From Chlamydoabsidia padenii (Eukaryota > Mucoromycota > Mucoromycetes > Mucorales > Cunninghamellaceae): a stretch of DNA of 64,000 nucleotides. Shown here piece after piece: positions 1-10,223 of the stretch; the stretch's first letter is position 1; each line of letters starts with the position of its first letter. The stretch lies in the NCBI GenBank assembly GCA_025330725.1, contig JAIWND010000015.1, positions 1-64,000 of the forward strand, given 5' to 3'. The position numbers were made by a program, and so were the translations under genes. The notes under the pieces are model-generated. The model did no database searches, was not told the origin of the DNA, and saw nothing but the letters and a program-made list of their open reading frames with translations.

Positions 1-189
1 GCTTTGTGGACTCAACCTGATCAATGGACTGTTGGTGTCCATGTCTTGCCCAAGAAGTTGGATGAAGAAGTTGCTCGTGCTCATTTGGGTAAACTCGATG
101 TCAAGCTCTCTGAACTCACTCCTGTCCAATCTGATTACTTGTCCATTCCTGTTGAAGGTCCTTACAAGCCCGATCATTACCGTTATTAA
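1..189 (+). CDS. SAH1: Adenosylhomocysteinase, 3' end (partial)
   Basis: The left edge cuts the gene; frame 1 is open from base 1 to a TAA at 187-189. It encodes the last 62 residues of S-adenosyl-L-homocysteine hydrolase, the cytosolic NAD-dependent enzyme that splits SAH to adenosine and homocysteine and so relieves inhibition of methyltransferases. The evidence is the family's very conserved C-terminal tail: [20 protein letters not shown], then the terminal PYKPDHYRY, whose Lys and Tyr are known to contact NAD in the partner subunit of the tetramer. No intron lies in the visible part. A CT microsatellite (about 208-232) follows in the 3' UTR. Identity is very secure; only the upstream extent is unknown. 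Confidence 0.96.
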   Translation, partial: ALWTQPDQWTVGVHVLPKKLDEEVARAHLGKLDVKLSELTPVQSDYLSIPVEGPYKPDHYRY

Positions 190-206
190 ATGGTCTTGAT
201 CTTAAA

Positions 207-237
<31 letters not shown>

Positions 238-1645
238 CTCCTTCTCCCCAACCCTTTGATCCTTTTGTAATATAGTAATCTTCATATGGTCATCTTGTCA
301 TTCTTCGTTTGATTCTCCACTTTTATTTTTATTTTTATATATTCCTTCTCCTTTGAAAAGAGGAGGTATTAACCTTCCTCTTTTGTCATTTAAAAACACA
401 AATCATCCTGTAGAACGTCTCAACATGATCTGGATGGATGGTTTGATATACTCATATTATAATAATAACTAGTGGCTAGTTAGTATAGATTCCAATTTGA
501 TTTTTAAACGTTGATGCATAAATAAAACTACTCATTCAACATGTATACTCTCTTGGTGTTGTATAAAAAAAAAAAAAAAAACCGGGATTTGAAAATTCAG
601 GGGTAATTTTGATCTGTCACTTGCATAAGATGGCATACCTCTTTTTACATCGTGTTTTGCATGCACATATATTAGGCGGGTATAGCTATGTGAATGTTGT
701 TGAGCGGTCTGCGTTCGATTAAAGCTCAGTGAAATCTACATGCCTCCTTTTTTTTTTTTTTGGCTTCCTTGCTGTTTTTTTACCATTTTAGTACTAGACA
801 CATCATGAAAGGATATTGAAAACTAATTGCTATCACTACCCACACTCATAAAAGTGAAGGCAGGGTAGTAAGGATGATGATAGAGGTGTTGCCAAAAGTT
901 CAAATAAATACAAGTATTAAAAAGGTACAAAATAAAAAAACTAATCAATCTAATGACTACATTCTTTAGTTTTTACTCAATAAACGAGTCATTACATTCA
1001 ATTAACTAATGAAACGGGGGGGAGGAGACGACACTCGTTCCTTTTCATTTTCAGGCGGGATTTTAATTTCAAACACCGCTTATCCGTGCTTATTGGACTC
1101 GCATATTGAAACAAAAGAGGGAGAGTTAAAAAGGATCGATTCATTTTTGATTGTTTGTTTGATGATTCTCATCATGTATCTTGTTAAAGCAATGCATTTG
1201 TCTTCTCTCTTTTTAGGAATCAATCAGACGAGGAAGGGGAGTTGCGAAAAAAAAGAAGAAAAAAAAATGAAAAAAAGGGGGGAGTGGTGACTCCTATACC
1301 TAATGATGGGTGGCCTGCTAAAATACTTTGGGGTTTAGCATGATAGCACGAACGCAGGTCTCCTATATCAAATAAGATTTATATAAAGTAGTAATATTCT
1401 TTCTCCACTCTCTTTTCTTCTCTTTTTCTTATCCTGTTTTCTTTTAACACCACTGCTTCTTTCAACACAAGAACAACAACAACAACAACAAAAAAGATTA
1501 AGCATCTTTTTCAAGCCCCCACCCAGTACATTCCTTATATTACATCCACCCAGTACATTCATTTCAACCTTATTCTATTCCAATCTACTACTACTTTTTT
1601 CTATTCCGATTGTCCAACTATCCACCACTTTATTTATAAAATACA
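190..1645. other. Intergenic region, no gene seen
   Basis: This 1.45 kb stretch is AT-rich with A and T runs (565-583, 749-763) and a CT microsatellite (about 208-232). A motif resembling the recurrent promoter element (GGCGGGATTTTAATTTC) lies at 1053-1069, but no convincing ORF follows it directly. A 93-codon ORF at 1009-1290 has no recognisable domain and a low-complexity Lys/Glu tail; it is not accepted as a gene. Confidence 0.6.
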
Positions 1646-3121
1646 ATGAAGGTATAATGCATGATATACTATTCTAAAAAAGGGAATCGTGATTCTAATA
1701 TTATCTATATAGTTAACATACCTAGGAATCGCCATTGGTTTATTCATGACCACCACCACCACCGTATTTGCCGAGATGGATCATTTTTTAGCACCAGGAC
1801 CAAATACCAGTTATAAAACAGGCGATACCATTTCCTTTCTAGTAGAAGACATGCCCGATGAAGAAGATCGAAATGTGAATGCCAATCTATACAAAGCTGA
1901 TGGAAGGTTAGTAGCAATCTGTCCTATTCTCCTTTTTTTTTTCTTTCTTTATCCCCCTTTTTTCATCCCTCATCCCACTCATCTTACCTCTTTTTTTTTT
2001 TTTTTTTTTTTTTTCCCAATAGTCTTGTCAAAACTATCAAAACCTGGAGTGGCCAGTCTGTTGATGATGGTGGTGATGATTTCCCATTTGATTGGTTAGT
2101 CGATGTGTCGGAAACCGGCAGTTATTATGTCGAGATCAGTGCTGTCAATAGTCGAGAAGATATGACCCAAAGCTATCCATTCCAAATCCAAGGTGCCGAA
2201 TCTGGTGATGATACTACACCTGCCCCTGTTGATACTAATGATCAAGTTGCTCCTCAGTCCATCCCAAATGAGCAAGCCCAAGAAGAATCATCCAACGAAC
2301 CAGAAGAAGCACCCAAGAAGCAGTTGAGTCTTCATAACCAGCAATCCAAGGTAGCCCATATTTCATCCCACAATGATATCGACACCGTATCCGAGCCACC
2401 TGTCAAACAAGCCGTACCACAGCAATTCGCACAGGAAGCATCAACCGACGACCAAACTGAGCCATTGAGACCAGTTACCAGTGCATCCGCCAGTTTAAAG
2501 GATTTGACTGCTGCAGACGACCTTGCTGTTGAGCAGGAAAAGAAATGGATCGCACAACAAAAAGGATCCACTCCGCCATCAAAGGAATCTTCAGATAATC
2601 ATCATCAGCATCATCATCATCAGCATCATCATCATCACAAGACACCCAAGCAACCAAAGGTCAAGTCCATCAAACAAGAAGAAGTACCAAAAAAGAAGAC
2701 CCATAGCAAGGAATCCCACAAAAACAATGATGACAAGAAGGACAAGAATAAAAAGGGAAAAACCACCCACAACAAATCATCATCATCATCATCAGTAAAC
2801 AAGGAATCCAGTAAGCAAGTCAGTAAACCAGTTAGTGAACCATCCAGTGATGACATCAAATCACAGATCAAAGCCCAAGCCAAGGAAACTGTCACCAAAG
2901 CAAAAGAAGACACCGACAAGTCCACCCAGGAAGAATTGAATCGGCAAAAGTTGTCCTTGGCTGAACAAGAAGCCTTGGATGATAAAGCGATTCAAAGAGA
3001 AATGGCGGTGATCAAGAGTAGCCAAATGTCCAAAGTGAGATCGTCTTCAAAGGAAAAACGTGAAGCCTATCGCAAAGTAATGAGGAATCGTGCCAAATTT
3101 GCCAAACAAGGTTTACAATAG
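1646..3121 (+). CDS. Secreted Kre9/Knh1-like cell-wall protein with His- and Lys-rich tail
   Basis: Proposed exons are 1646-1651, 1713-1906 and 2023-3121, giving 432 aa. The first exon is only six bases (ATG AAG). Joining it to 1713 keeps frame and yields the signal peptide MKLTYLGIAIGLFMTTTTTV followed by FAEM. Without it, the start would be the internal ATG at 1746, which lies inside the hydrophobic core. Residues about 25-115 form a beta-sandwich domain of the Kre9/Knh1 N-terminal type (DDGGDDFPFDWLVDVSETGS, then YYVEISAV). In yeast this family acts in beta-1,6-glucan assembly. The rest is low-complexity: Glu/Pro/Ser-rich, a His tract near 2598-2637, then Lys/Ser-rich and a charged helical C-terminus. 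The basic tail is unusual for a wall protein, and no GPI signal is visible. Family placement is moderate; the tail's function is unknown. Confidence 0.7.
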
Positions 3122-3778
3122 TGAAGAAGATTGGTTTCATATTAGTGTTAGTTACTCTTTATTATTTCCTCCCCCCCTTTATTGTTTTGATTGTTAGTTT
3201 TATCCTCTTTATCCTTTTGTGTTTTCCCTTCCTTTCTAGTTGTTCAATAGATTCTAATGGTCCCTTTTCCACCCCATTCCCTTCCTTTATCTTTTTATTT
3301 TCTCTTCTTTTCTTACCTTATTATATCATATACATGAATATTCCAACACTACTTTTGTTGTTCCTTGTTTTCAGTGTATCCATATTCTAAGGAGTCGAAG
3401 CATTCATTTCTCTTTTTTTTTTTTTTTTTCTTTTTTTCTCTCGTATCCACCACTACAGGAATAAACAAACTGTGTTAGTACTTCATTTGCTAGCGAATGA
3501 ATAAACTCATTACCTTCTTCTGCCAACACAGACGTTTTTTAATCATTTGAGTTTTAAAACGGAAAGAGAAGCATATTGAGAGGAGGCTGGAGTAAATTGA
3601 GAGCGGTATTTAAATATTTATCATGTAAGATTGCATGGAGTCTCCCGAAAAAGAATATAGTATTATTCTGATATCTTCTACAATTTAAGCCTACGGATGG
3701 GGAATAAAATCAGGAAATCATTCGTCTTTCTTCTTCTTCTCTACCTTATATTTATCATCGACAATAATAAAAATAACT
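3122..3778. other. Intergenic, T-rich; no gene
   Basis: This stretch is pyrimidine-rich, with a T run at about 3411-3429. The hydrophobic 89-codon ORF at 3121-3390 is a by-product of the T-rich 3' UTR of the upstream gene. The upstream flank shared by the two kelch copies begins near the end of this interval. Confidence 0.5.
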
Positions 3779-4876
3779 ATGTTTGCTTTTCTCTTACTTT
3801 GTTATCTTCTTTGTATCCATTGCACTTTTGCAATTCCAGGCCGGGCGCTTCAGGGATTATAAAAGTGATGCAGATTAAATCCCCGACAATTTTACCTCTC
3901 TTCTTACTCTCTCTCTCTTTTTTTTTTTTAAAACAAGAATGCACTGCAGTGGAAACTAATGTCTATTGCTATGGTGGCTATTCAAGTGTATCTGGTAGTG
4001 TATTTACCAATGATAATAACGACCACATCTTTTTCGACTTGTCAAAAACGGATACGACAAAAGCGACTACTTCACCCACATGGACCGTCATTGCTCCTCC
4101 AAATAGTATCACACTGGATCGACGCTCAGCTTTTGAAATCACAACAATGGGACATGGATATATAGTGCTAGGTGATAGTCATTCTGGGAATAATCTCTCC
4201 TCTCCTGCCTCCATGTATGATACCACGGCAAACGCTTGGACATATTCTTATTCACTCCCGACTTATATGTAAGTACTCTCTTCACTATATACGTTTTGTT
4301 TGTTTTAACTAACGCCATACTTGTTGCCTATATTTTTATAGGTCTGAAGGTGCGATGGTTGCCGTCTCTAATTGGACTGCTTACGTGTATGGTGGCAAAT
4401 TGTGGGGACATAAGCAAATAACAAGGAACAAAAAGCCTTGGAACTAACGCCTTTATATTTAGAAACGTTGGTAATATGACACAAAACATATGGAAATTCA
4501 TATGAACAAATACTGTAAGTACTGCTGCAGTAAGTAAAAGAAGAAGGGGTGGGTGAGGAGGAAAGGGGGTGATTGACTAACTGGTTTATCAGATCGGCAT
4601 CATTGGGGTTTATATTTTATAGGAAAAAGCAACGCCATCAACAGGATCCATTTGACTATTATGTACCACCACCTCAAGATTTTACTATGGATGTCACACC
4701 GACCATGTTCCCCGAAAATAATAACATGCACTATACCAACAACGAAACCAAACAACAAGTAGCACCAAATCCAGTGATATCGCTAGACCCTGTACCAACT
4801 TAACCAATCTTGAAACCACGCGATGAAAACGATCGACACATTATGCAAACAGTCAAGCCATTTGGTAACGAATGAT
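3779..4876 (+). pseudogene. Kelch type-I membrane protein, copy 1 (internally deleted)
   Basis: This is a close relative of the gene at 5237-7311 and is broken in several ways. The signal-peptide exon (ATG 3779, reading MFAFLLLCYLLCIHC) is present, but its splice donor has changed from GGTAAT to GGATTA, so translation meets a TAA six bases on. Exon 2 (about 3935-4269) is intact, with a good GTAAGT donor, and encodes the first kelch-like repeat (VYCYGGYS). Exon 3 starts after the TATAG at 4338-4342 and runs out of frame into a TAA near 4447. About 1 kb present in copy 2 (all middle kelch exons) is missing at a junction near 4518-4523; the sequence jumps straight to the transmembrane exon (4523 on). 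The cytoplasmic exon then has a premature TAA near 4801, before the copy-2 stop. Confidence 0.8.
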
Positions 4877-4984
4877 ACGATAATATAGATCCCCCTCTTC
4901 CCTTGGTTACAATAGAATAGAATACATAAAGACCCCAATTAATAAAGATAAATCAAACTTTTGACAGCTTTGATGGACGATAGT

Positions 4985-5010
4985 GATGATGATGATGATG
5001 ATGATGATAA
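4985..5010. repeat. GAT microsatellite
   Basis: A short run of perfect GAT triplets lies between the two kelch copies, followed at about 5070-5096 by a long A run. No coding role is seen. Confidence 0.7.
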
Positions 5011-5236
5011 GCAATAGGACGTCTTCTTTGAACTCGATTTTACCTCACAATAGGATCAGTCTTTTACCCAAAAAAAAAAAAAAAAAAAAAAAAAAAAGAA
5101 TTTAGACACAAGCTAAGCCTACGGTTTGTGTTACATCAGATTTTTAAGATTCCAGTACAAAACATATCCAACACCTCGTTCCTTCTTCCCCTTTCCTTTT
5201 ACTTTATACCAAGCGTGGACAAAAACATAAACAACT

Positions 5237-7311
5237 ATGTTTGTCTTGCTCTTGTTTTGTTTTCTTTTTTGCATCCATTGTGCTTTAGCCATTCCAGGTC
5301 GAGTGCTTCAGGGTAATAAAAGTGATGCAGATTAAACCCCCGACAATTTAACCTCTTCTTCCTCTCTCCTTTTTCTTTAAAAAATAAGGATGCACTACAG
5401 TAGGAACTAATGTCTATTGCTATGGTGGCTATTCAAGCGCATCTGGCGGTGTATTCACCAATGATACAAACGACCACGTCTATTTCGACATGTCACAAAC
5501 GGATACGACAAAAGCGACCACTTCACCCACATGGATCACCATTGTTCCTCCAAATAATACCACACTAGAACGACGCTCAGCTTTTGAAATCACAACACTC
5601 GATAACAACAGGTATATGGTGCTAGGTGGTAGTCACTACATTACTAATCTTACCACTGCTGCTGCCATTTATGATACGGTGGCTAAAACTTGGACAGCAC
5701 TTGTCAACCCGCCTGTTTACATGCAAGTACTCTTCATACTGCGTTTATTAATTAATCAACTCTAATCTTGACTTTATTTGTTTTATAGGTCTGAAGGTAC
5801 GATGGTTTCCAGTGATGCTAATACTGTTTGGGCGTATGGTGGTAAACTGTAGGAACAATTACAAACAACAAGGAAAAATACTCTTGTAACTAAAAGTCTT
5901 TATGTCTAGTAACAATGGTTATGCGACAGCGTCTTTGATGAAGTTGGTATTGCCGAACACTGTAAGTCCAATTTGTGTCAAAGAAGAATAAAAATAAAAT
6001 GTACTGATTGATGTTCATCTTGTCACTTCCTTAATAATAAAAGTGGAGTTATATAGATGGACGTCAATTTGCCCCTCCTGTTAGTCCATATGGACATGCC
6101 TCGATCATCAAGGGCAGTACTATCTACTTCTTTGGTGGCTTCTACAATCTTCCTGAAATTAATTTACAACCCAATCCTGTACCTCTCTTTAATGTCTCTT
6201 GGTACAACACAGCCACTGGTAAGTGATATATACGACAAGTGTGATCCTGTTACTAATTATTCTATTTATAACTATCTTTGTGTTAGATCAATGGGGTATG
6301 GATGTTGGTACGGGTAATAATAATCCCACTCCTCGAAAATACCACACAGCCTCTTTAAGTAAGTGTGAAACGATTTACAACACATGATTATACTAATTGC
6401 TTTTTTTTTTTTTATTACTTTTTGGTAGTTGAAGGATCTTCAAAAGTGTTGATCTATGGTGGAACTAATGTTGCTAATCTACAAGGTAAAGTCCTTTCTT
6501 CTTAACTTGAATGCCCCTCCCCCCTCCCTCACACTTCTCTCTTTTAGCATTACCTATCCAAGATTACTGTTACATTTATGATCTGGACACTAAAATATAT
6601 ACTTCTGTCAATATGACTGGTGACATTGGTGCGGGACCTCGTATTGGCCACTCTGGTAAATTAAGGAACAAATTAACATGAATCCATTGTACTAACTGTT
6701 AACACTATTTAGCTATCCTTTACAAGCAAAGTATTTTTATTCTTTTTGGATATGATGCCAATGGTAATATTCAAAACGATGCCCATGTAATCGATGTCTC
6801 CAATCCTGGTGCTCCAATCTGGGCTGGTCAAAGCAGAGATACCGGAAACAATGGGACTAACACCAATAATAATAATAATGGTACCTTGGCGTCAAATAAT
6901 GCTTCATCTTCCAATAGCCCTTCAAGTGGGATCGGGTCTGGTGCAATTGCTGGTATTGTTGTCGGTGTTGTGGGTGCTGCTGCAGTAAGTAAAAGAAGAA
7001 GGGGTGGGTGAGGAGGAAAGGGGGTGATTGACTAACTGGTTTATCAGATCGGCATCATTGCGTTCATATTTTATAGGAAAAAGCAACGCCGTCAACAGGA
7101 TCCATTTGACTATTATGTATCACCACCTCAAGATTTTACTATGGATGTCACACCGACCATGTTCCCCGAAAATAATAACGAAACCAAGCAACAAGTAGCA
7201 CCAAGCCCTGTACTATCTGCAGACACTCCACCTTCTTACCCAGTCTTCAAACCACACGATGAAAACGATCGACATACTATGCAAACAGTCAAACCATCTG
7301 GCGACGAATGA
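5237..7311 (+). CDS. Kelch-repeat type-I membrane protein, copy 2
   Basis: Model: exons 5237-5312, 5389-5722, 5789-5841, 6057-6218, 6287-6358, 6429-6485, 6548-6655, 6713-6984 and 7048-7311. All phases join, giving 465 aa. It has a signal peptide (MFVLLLFCFLFCIHCALA), a kelch beta-propeller ectodomain with blade motifs such as VYCYGGYS, GHASIIKGSTIYFFGG and VLIYGGTN, an Asn/Ser linker, one transmembrane helix (IAGIVVGVVGAAA onward), a basic stop-transfer RKKQRRQ, and a cytoplasmic tail with PPSYP. Such kelch membrane proteins are common in Mucorales; no substrate can be assigned. Two oddities make function uncertain. Intron 2 has a GC donor (GCAAGT) where copy 1 has GTAAGT. Exon 3 must stop at 5841, because the following homologous sequence has TAG at 5851. 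The resulting 215-bp intron is long here and removes part of a blade, so the gene may be decaying. Confidence 0.62.
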
Positions 7312-7844
7312 TAGGATAGTATACACACCTTCCCTTCAGTTAATTATAATGTAGAATGTTACAATAGTACTTGATATTTATTATGATTCCTTTTTTTTTA
7401 CCCAATTAATAAAAATGAACAGTTTTAATGAAAGATGACAATCTCTTACAATCACTATTATATAAAAAATGGGTTGCCTGGTTAGTTAAAACGCTCTCTA
7501 CAGGGTTTTCTTATCTCAAAAGAAACGTGGATTCCCCTTGCATCATTTTGATCCACTTGTTTGACAAGTGAGCAAGTTGATTAAAGAGCCGACGATTACT
7601 GAGTGAACCAATTCGGTCTGCGTCACACTAGACATTCTCAATCGCCATCCTACTTCTTTACACTGGTTACCATTATAAACATAATGCTACAAGTACTAAA
7701 TAGTTTGACGATCTGGACTCACTTGATACCCACGTTGCATAAAGGGAATCTGGAATTCAATTTCAATTCCCGTTTTTTTTTTTTTAAGTAGGGGCCCACT
7801 GGCCTCTTTTCCACTTCTTCTCCCCGACAAAAAAAAAAAAAAAA
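7312..7844. promoter_or_regulatory. Intergenic region with promoter-like motif before DAD4
   Basis: The 3' end of the kelch gene (AATAAAAATG near 7409) is followed by about 430 bp without a gene. TTTCAATTCCCG at 7761-7772, 84 bp before the first ATG of the next gene, matches the recurrent promoter element in reverse orientation. A and T runs flank it. Confidence 0.45.
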
Positions 7845-7856
7845 ATGGACAAGACG

Positions 7857-8193
7857 ATGGAGAACCCTCATGAGACACGACAAAATGCTATCTTGGCCCG
7901 AATAGTAGCTAATCTAGTAAGTTGTATAATGATTACTGATACAATGATGAGTGTTTGTGATCTGATCATTTATTTTTAATAGGGCAGACTAAATACTTCT
8001 CTTGAGACCATGAACGATCGATTGGAAGTAAGTATCAGCTGATGACTATGGTATATACTAATACACTTACTTTATGTAGATACTCAACAAGGAAAATAAC
8101 GACAATGCAAATGTTGGTCAGCTGTGGAGCTCATACAAACAGTCGGTACAATTCCACTTGGACAGCACAAAATTACCTACTCGACCACAATAG
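7857..8193 (+). CDS. DAD4: DASH/Dam1 kinetochore complex subunit Dad4
   Basis: Exons 7857-7916, 7983-8027 and 8080-8193 encode 72 aa, the normal length of the family. Dad4 is a small coiled-coil subunit of the DASH ring, which couples fungal kinetochores to spindle microtubule plus ends. The protein begins MENPHETRQNAILARIVANL, and the family opens with MENPHE and ILARI. It continues GRLNTSLETMNDRLEILN, then LWSSYKQSVQFHLDSTKLP, matching the conserved SYxxSVxFxL end. An in-frame ATG lies 12 bp upstream (7845), but the family start is at 7857. The gene is too short and too split to appear as one ORF. It is followed by AATAAA near 8310. Identification is strong. Confidence 0.9.
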
Positions 8194-8488
8194 ATCCTTT
8201 CTCTCACCTTGTTATTACTCGCTATTAGTATTACTAGTTTACTTTTTTTTTTATATTTACTTACTCCATTGGTGATCCCCCTACCTATATACACCTTTAA
8301 ACCTCATTCAATAAAATATGATATCTCATTTTACCCACAAAAGATGCTGTATGGCTGTGCTTGAAATTCACACACGCGTGGTGGACTGGCACGCCAATTT
8401 TTTTTTTTTTATAGATATAATGTTGGTTTCCACCTTTTTCTTTTTTCCTTTCTTTTCCTCTTTAGCCCTCACACCAACTCCTCGAACG

Positions 8489-8790
8489 ATGCTTGCCAAC
8501 AAAACAACACAATCTGCACAAGATATCAATAACAAAACTGACGACGATACTGTGATGGAAGATGCCTCTACTATTGACGCCGAATCCAGCCAACACAACA
8601 CGACTGAAGAACCTTTATCACCAGAATTACAAGCTTTAAAAGAAAAACAGGAATGGATCAATCATATGCGTCGCAAATTCTGTATACAACCAGATTTTGA
8701 AGTCACCAAGAACTTGATCCATCCAGACGGCACTTTGAATCAAGAGTAAGTCTTTTATCACTCCATGTTTAGACTGTCCTAATGATTGAC

Positions 8791-8822
<32 letters not shown>

Positions 8823-9262
8823 TAGCTATTTCCGCCCTCCTAAAGGATACAAAACTCCCAAGGCAAAGAAATGGACTGATGTGGAAAAAGATCTTTTGAT
8901 AAAGGGAATTGCAAAACATGGTATTGGGAACTTTGGACTGATATCAAAAGAATCTCTTCCTGCTTGGGTAAAAAAACAAAAACAAAAAACAAAAATCATG
9001 ATAGCAATCGATCACTCACTCACTCACTCACTATTTTATATGTATATAGACCACTAATGATCTTCGTGTGAAATGTATCCGTTTGATTGGACGACAAAAC
9101 TTGCAGTTATACCGTGGATGGAAAGGGGATGCCGATGATATCAAGCGTGAATATCAATTTAACAAGAGTATTGGCTTGAAATATGGTACTTGGAAACAAG
9201 GTGTCTTGGTGTATGACGATGATGGCAAGGTGGAAAAGGCATTGACGAATCGGAAAAAGTGA
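8489..9262 (+). CDS. Myb/SANT-like domain protein
   Basis: Exons 8489-8745, 8826-8967 and 9050-9262 encode 203 aa. The N-terminal third is acidic and Gln/Thr-rich. The middle holds one Myb/SANT-like helix set: KAKKWTDVEKDLLIKGIAKH, then GIGNFGLISKESLPAW and DLRVKCIRLIGRQNL, with the first two tryptophans of the usual spacing. It ends in a charged segment (YRGWKGDADDIKREY, then the Lys-rich terminus). A nuclear DNA- or chromatin-associated role is an inference from the domain; no named orthologue is recognised. The start is the first ATG after a T-rich leader. The ORF is open further upstream, but that part is T-tract sequence. Intron 1 contains a TTA repeat and intron 2 a CACT repeat. Confidence 0.68.
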
Positions 9263-9521
9263 AACAATGGTGTGGACCCTAAATATGGTTATGATTTGGC
9301 CCTTTATTTGTTAATGTAATCATATATTTTGTATATAGCGATAGTGATAGTTATAGTTATAATCATTATTCTTATTCTCTCAATAAAACTGGCGGATGAT
9401 ATAATTGTAGTTGACATCTTGGGTCTCAGCATAAGCCTCCGCTCATTTTAAATAAGGTTTTGGGGGGATGGGATTTATCTTTTGTGGGGCCTTTTTTTCT
9501 TCTTCTTCTTCATCTTTAACA

Positions 9522-10223
9522 ATGAATCTCCACCCTCTAGACAACAACACTACAAAGAAACGTCAACACTCACCAGATGAAACTATAGACAATACGAATC
9601 AACAAGACACAACTGATGAAACGACCCTTAAACGACGACAGATTAGTCAAGACGAAGACGGTGATCTTTTAACAAGATTGACCGAGATCTTGGTGGAAAT
9701 AAAAACAACTCCTTCTACTGGTGAAATATCTGCTCATCTTTTAGGACAATTACGATACTTGATGCTAAGAATAGAAGAACTGGCGGCTGATGAAAACAAT
9801 GTCGAAGCAAGGCAACTAAAGGATGAAAGCGACAAGTATTTGGAACTATGGTTTGAGGATTTGGTTGCTCAATGTGATGCTGACGGGGAAATAGACTGGG
9901 ACGACTTGACTTATGATCAACAACAAGGAAGTGATGTAAACAACTATGATAATGGTGACAGCAACAACAGTAACAATGATGATGACGATGACGACGATGA
10001 AGAAGATATGATTGCTTTGGCCATGGCTTTACAAGACGAAGAAGATGCTATCAAGAAGGATGAACAAGACAACAATGATGATATCCATCCACTTGACTCT
10101 GCAATGGTGGAAAAAACTACTGATGCTACTTCTCCTAATGGACAAGTCGTAATGAATGATCACTCCAGCCCCGACGATGATCTCTCTCATATTAATGCTA
10201 CAGTGACTCAAGTTATTGGATGA
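9522..10223 (+). CDS. Acidic low-complexity protein, unknown
   Basis: A single exon of 233 codons. The N-terminus is polar with a KKRQHSP/LKRR basic patch. Residues about 60-125 look like a small helical domain (LLTRLTEILVEIKTT, LGQLRYLMLRIEELAADEN, YLELWFEDLVAQCD). They are followed by an Asn/Asp tract (DDDDDDDEED) and MIALAMALQDEEDA, which resembles a ubiquitin-interacting motif (acidic patch, hydrophobic, ALxxAL). That motif match is tentative. The ORF is open upstream to 9468, but the added residues are a Ser/Phe run from a T-rich leader, so 9522 is preferred. No family is recognised. Confidence 0.6.
   Translation: MNLHPLDNNTTKKRQHSPDETIDNTNQQDTTDETTLKRRQISQDEDGDLLTRLTEILVEIKTTPSTGEISAHLLGQLRYLMLRIEELAADENNVEARQLKDESDKYLELWFEDLVAQCDADGEIDWDDLTYDQQQGSDVNNYDNGDSNNSNNDDDDDDDEEDMIALAMALQDEEDAIKKDEQDNNDDIHPLDSAMVEKTTDATSPNGQVVMNDHSSPDDDLSHINATVTQVIG

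Noticed and set aside
1009..1290. 93-codon plus-strand ORF
   Set aside because: No domain, ends in Lys/Glu low complexity over an A-rich run, and no splice or leader support.
3697..3867. N-terminal extension of the first kelch ORF, and its internal MQIKSPTILPLF start
   Set aside because: The MFAFLLLCYLLC signal peptide in another frame is conserved with copy 2, and the MQIKSP segment corresponds to intron 1 in copy 2, so both readings are by-products.
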